From positions 1-7,564 of the forward strand of contig JAGDMY010000063.1 of NCBI GenBank assembly GCA_017860765.1: DNA of 7,564 nucleotides. The letters are read 5' to 3'. Positions 5,985 to 7,564 of this stretch are shown here, piece after piece. The DNA comes from Chloroflexota bacterium. GTDB lineage: Bacteria; Chloroflexota; Dehalococcoidia; Dehalococcoidales; UBA3254. The notes beneath the pieces are model-generated. The model was not told where the DNA came from and made no database searches. It worked only from the letters and a program-made list of their open reading frames with translations. Position 1 is the stretch's first letter. Each line of letters begins with the position of its first letter. The position numbers were made by a program, and so were the translations under genes.

Positions 5985-7564
5985 ATTTTCCACAGCAATG
6001 CTTATATTTTTTACCGCTGCCGCAGGGGCAGGGATCGTTCCGGCCCACCTTTTTCCCGGCTACCCGGGGAGCCACCTTCACCGGTTTGGCGTCGGCCGAA
6101 GCCCTTCGAGAGACCGGTGTTGAGGGCTTTTTGTCTTCCTCGCGGCGGATGCTGACATGGAAGATAGTCCGCGCCACATCCTGCTGAATAGTATCCAATA
6201 AAAGCTGAAATTGTTCAAATCCGATCTTCTTGTAGGAGTCCTCGGATTTCATCTGCTGCAAGCCGGCGAAACTGGCCTGCTGCCGCATGTTCTCCATATT
6301 GGTCAAATGCTCTACCCACAGGCTATCCATAACCCGGAGCATCACCAGCCTTTCCAGCAGCCGCATATCCTGAGGCCCGATTTCCTTTTCCTTTTGTTCA
6401 TAAGCCGCATGGGCAAGCTCAACCAGCTTCTCAGTCATGGGACCGGGGTTTAGCCCGGCCAGAGTTTCGGCTGTGATCTCCCTGGGCAAGGGAAAGAGGC
6501 CGTTCACATCTCTGATAAGCCCGGGAACATCCCATTCATCGTTTGTGCGGTTGCCTATATGCTGGGAGATCAGGTTTTTGATTTCCTTTTCTACCATATC
6601 CAGAATATTGACCTTAAGGTCGGCCCCGCTGATGACTTTTTTTCTTTCGGCATAAATGATTTCGCGCTGCTTATTGACTACATCGTCGTACTCTACCAGG
6701 TGTTTGCGGATATCGAAATGGAAGCCTTCCACTTTAACCTGGGAATTTTCTATAGTCTTGCTGACCATACCGTTCTCGATAGGGGTGTTGGCATCCATGC
6801 CGACCCACGACATGACGCTCTTAATACGGTCGCCGCCAAAACGGCGCATGATGTCATCATCCAGGGCGACATAAAAACGGCTGCTGCCGGGGTCGCCCTG
6901 GCGGCCGGACCTGCCGCGCAGCTGGTTATCGATGCGGCGGGCTTCATGGCGCTCTGTGCCTACGACGTGCAGACCTCCTGCATCCAGCACTTTTTTATGG
7001 TCTTCTTCCCACTTGCGGTGGGCCTTTTCCCATTCATTCTGGTCGGTAAAGTCTTCCTTTTGGGGCTCCTTACCTCCCAGGACGATATCCACACCTCGGC
7101 CGGCCATGTTGGTAGCTACGGTCACTCCACCGGCCTTGCCGGCCTCAGCTATGACGTAGGCCTCTTTTTCATGGTTCTTGGCATTTAATATGTTATAGGA
7201 GATGCCTTTTCTTCTTAACAGTTCGCCCAATCTTTCCGATTTTTCGATAGATACGGTCCCCACCAGTATCGGCTGGCTTTTCTGGTGGACCTCTTCTATC
7301 TCGCGAGCGACAGCGTTGAACTTGGCCTCTTCGTCGCGATAGATCCGGTCCTGGTGATCTTCACGGACCATGGGTTTATTGGTTGGAATCGCTACCACGT
7401 CCAGCTTGTAAATCTTCTGGAACTCTTCGGCTTCAGTTAACGCCGTACCGGTCATGCCGGCCAGCTTGGCGTACATGCGGAAGTAGTTTTGAATCGTTAT
7501 GGTAGCATAGGTCAGGCTCTCCCGCTGGACTTTAACACCTTCCTTGGCTTCAATGGCCTGGTGC
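5983..7564 (-). CDS. secA: Protein translocase ATPase SecA, C-terminal part (5' end outside window)
   Basis: This is the last 526 residues of SecA, the ATPase that drives preproteins through SecYEG. The frame stays open to the window edge (HQAIEAKEGVKVQRES before MYAKLAGMTGTA), so the gene is cut, not short. In fragment numbering, NBD2 includes PILVGTVSIEKSE (about 98-110), NMAGRGVDIVLGG (152-164), a charged insert of about 30 residues comparable to the E. coli variable subdomain, then GLHVVGTERHEARRIDNQLRGRSGRQGDPGSSRF split over 197-230, carrying the arginine-finger motif VI. The helical scaffold follows (VEGFHFDIRKHLVEYDDVVNKQRE), then the wing and the two-helix finger region from LWVEHL (about 415). 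The C-terminus ends with the zinc-binding CPCGSGKKYKHCC, which mediates SecB or lipid contacts in other bacteria. The finger-loop sequence is unusual (see findings). It leads a leftward unit with the small gene after it. Confidence 0.98.
   Translation of the reverse strand, partial: HQAIEAKEGVKVQRESLTYATITIQNYFRMYAKLAGMTGTALTEAEEFQKIYKLDVVAIPTNKPMVREDHQDRIYRDEEAKFNAVAREIEEVHQKSQPILVGTVSIEKSERLGELLRRKGISYNILNAKNHEKEAYVIAEAGKAGGVTVATNMAGRGVDIVLGGKEPQKEDFTDQNEWEKAHRKWEEDHKKVLDAGGLHVVGTERHEARRIDNQLRGRSGRQGDPGSSRFYVALDDDIMRRFGGDRIKSVMSWVGMDANTPIENGMVSKTIENSQVKVEGFHFDIRKHLVEYDDVVNKQREIIYAERKKVISGADLKVNILDMVEKEIKNLISQHIGNRTNDEWDVPGLIRDVNGLFPLPREITAETLAGLNPGPMTEKLVELAHAAYEQKEKEIGPQDMRLLERLVMLRVMDSLWVEHLTNMENMRQQASFAGLQQMKSEDSYKKIGFEQFQLLLDTIQQDVARTIFHVSIRREEDKKPSTPVSRRASADAKPVKVAPRVAGKKVGRNDPCPCGSGKKYKHCCGK

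Noticed and set aside
5706..6155. Rightward open frames of about 127-149 codons over the secA 3' end
   Set aside because: They span both the zinc-binding tail of SecA and the small gene on the other strand. The leftward small gene has a proper Shine-Dalgarno and coupling, whereas these do not.
6960..7075. Charged insert of about 30 residues in SecA NBD2
   Set aside because: It seemed unusual against Bacillus SecA, but E. coli SecA has a comparable variable subdomain at the same place, so it is known variation.
6559..7188. Rightward open frame of 209 codons opposite secA
   Set aside because: It is antisense to the conserved NBD2 and scaffold of SecA. Its hydrophobic-looking translation is a by-product of the SecA codons.
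1..7564. tRNA or rRNA genes, insertion sequences, CRISPR repeats or prophage genes
   Set aside because: Almost all of the window is explained by eight coding genes, and the gaps (at most 183 bp) show no cloverleaf, direct-repeat array or transposase remnant.

Overview
The window is about 7.6 kb of ordinary-looking, moderately GC-rich bacterial chromosome. It carries eight protein-coding genes, with no RNA gene, insertion sequence, prophage or CRISPR array that I can see. Three genes read rightward: a DUF5343-type protein, a rhomboid protease and glyA. Five read leftward: a GNAT acetyltransferase, an unrecognised 231-residue protein, polX, a small helical protein and the 3' part of secA. The taxonomic call is tentative. 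The SecA scaffold segment (KVEGFHFDIRKHLVEYDD and its flanks), the SecA NBD2 insert and the unrecognised protein downstream of polX remind me from memory of Chloroflexota, especially Dehalococcoidia. An anaerobic, deep-branching Firmicute of the Moorella or Desulfotomaculum kind is the alternative. No marker here settles it.

Left part (1-1259): the DUF5343 gene and the GNAT gene converge and overlap by 41 bp at their 3' ends. The GNAT gene is then divergent from the rhomboid gene. The 183-bp space between them holds two back-to-back promoters with perfect extended -10 elements (TGnTATAAT), one per strand. The rightward one lies inside a perfect 8+4+8 palindrome that could be an operator. The rhomboid leader also has an 11-bp stem-loop and a Shine-Dalgarno sequence unusually far (17 nt) from the start codon.

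Middle (1260-3168): a minimal six-helix rhomboid protease with a Ser122/His174 dyad is followed 73 bp later by glyA, which has a near-ideal Shine-Dalgarno. glyA then converges on the leftward block with only 9 bp between stop codons, leaving no room for a normal terminator.

Right part (3178-7564): leftward order is secA (5' end outside the window), a small overlapping gene, a 92-bp gap containing a perfect 14-bp inverted repeat, polX, and the unrecognised 231-residue gene starting 6 nt after polX. PolX has its HhH, polymerase and PHP-nuclease motifs intact and is probably a functional repair polymerase. The inverted repeat is a plausible boundary between a secA unit and a polX unit.

I found no clear new multi-gene system. 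The items most worth checking are the polX-coupled unknown family, the palindrome-covered promoter and structured leader of the rhomboid gene, the inverted repeat before polX, and an altered two-helix-finger loop in SecA.
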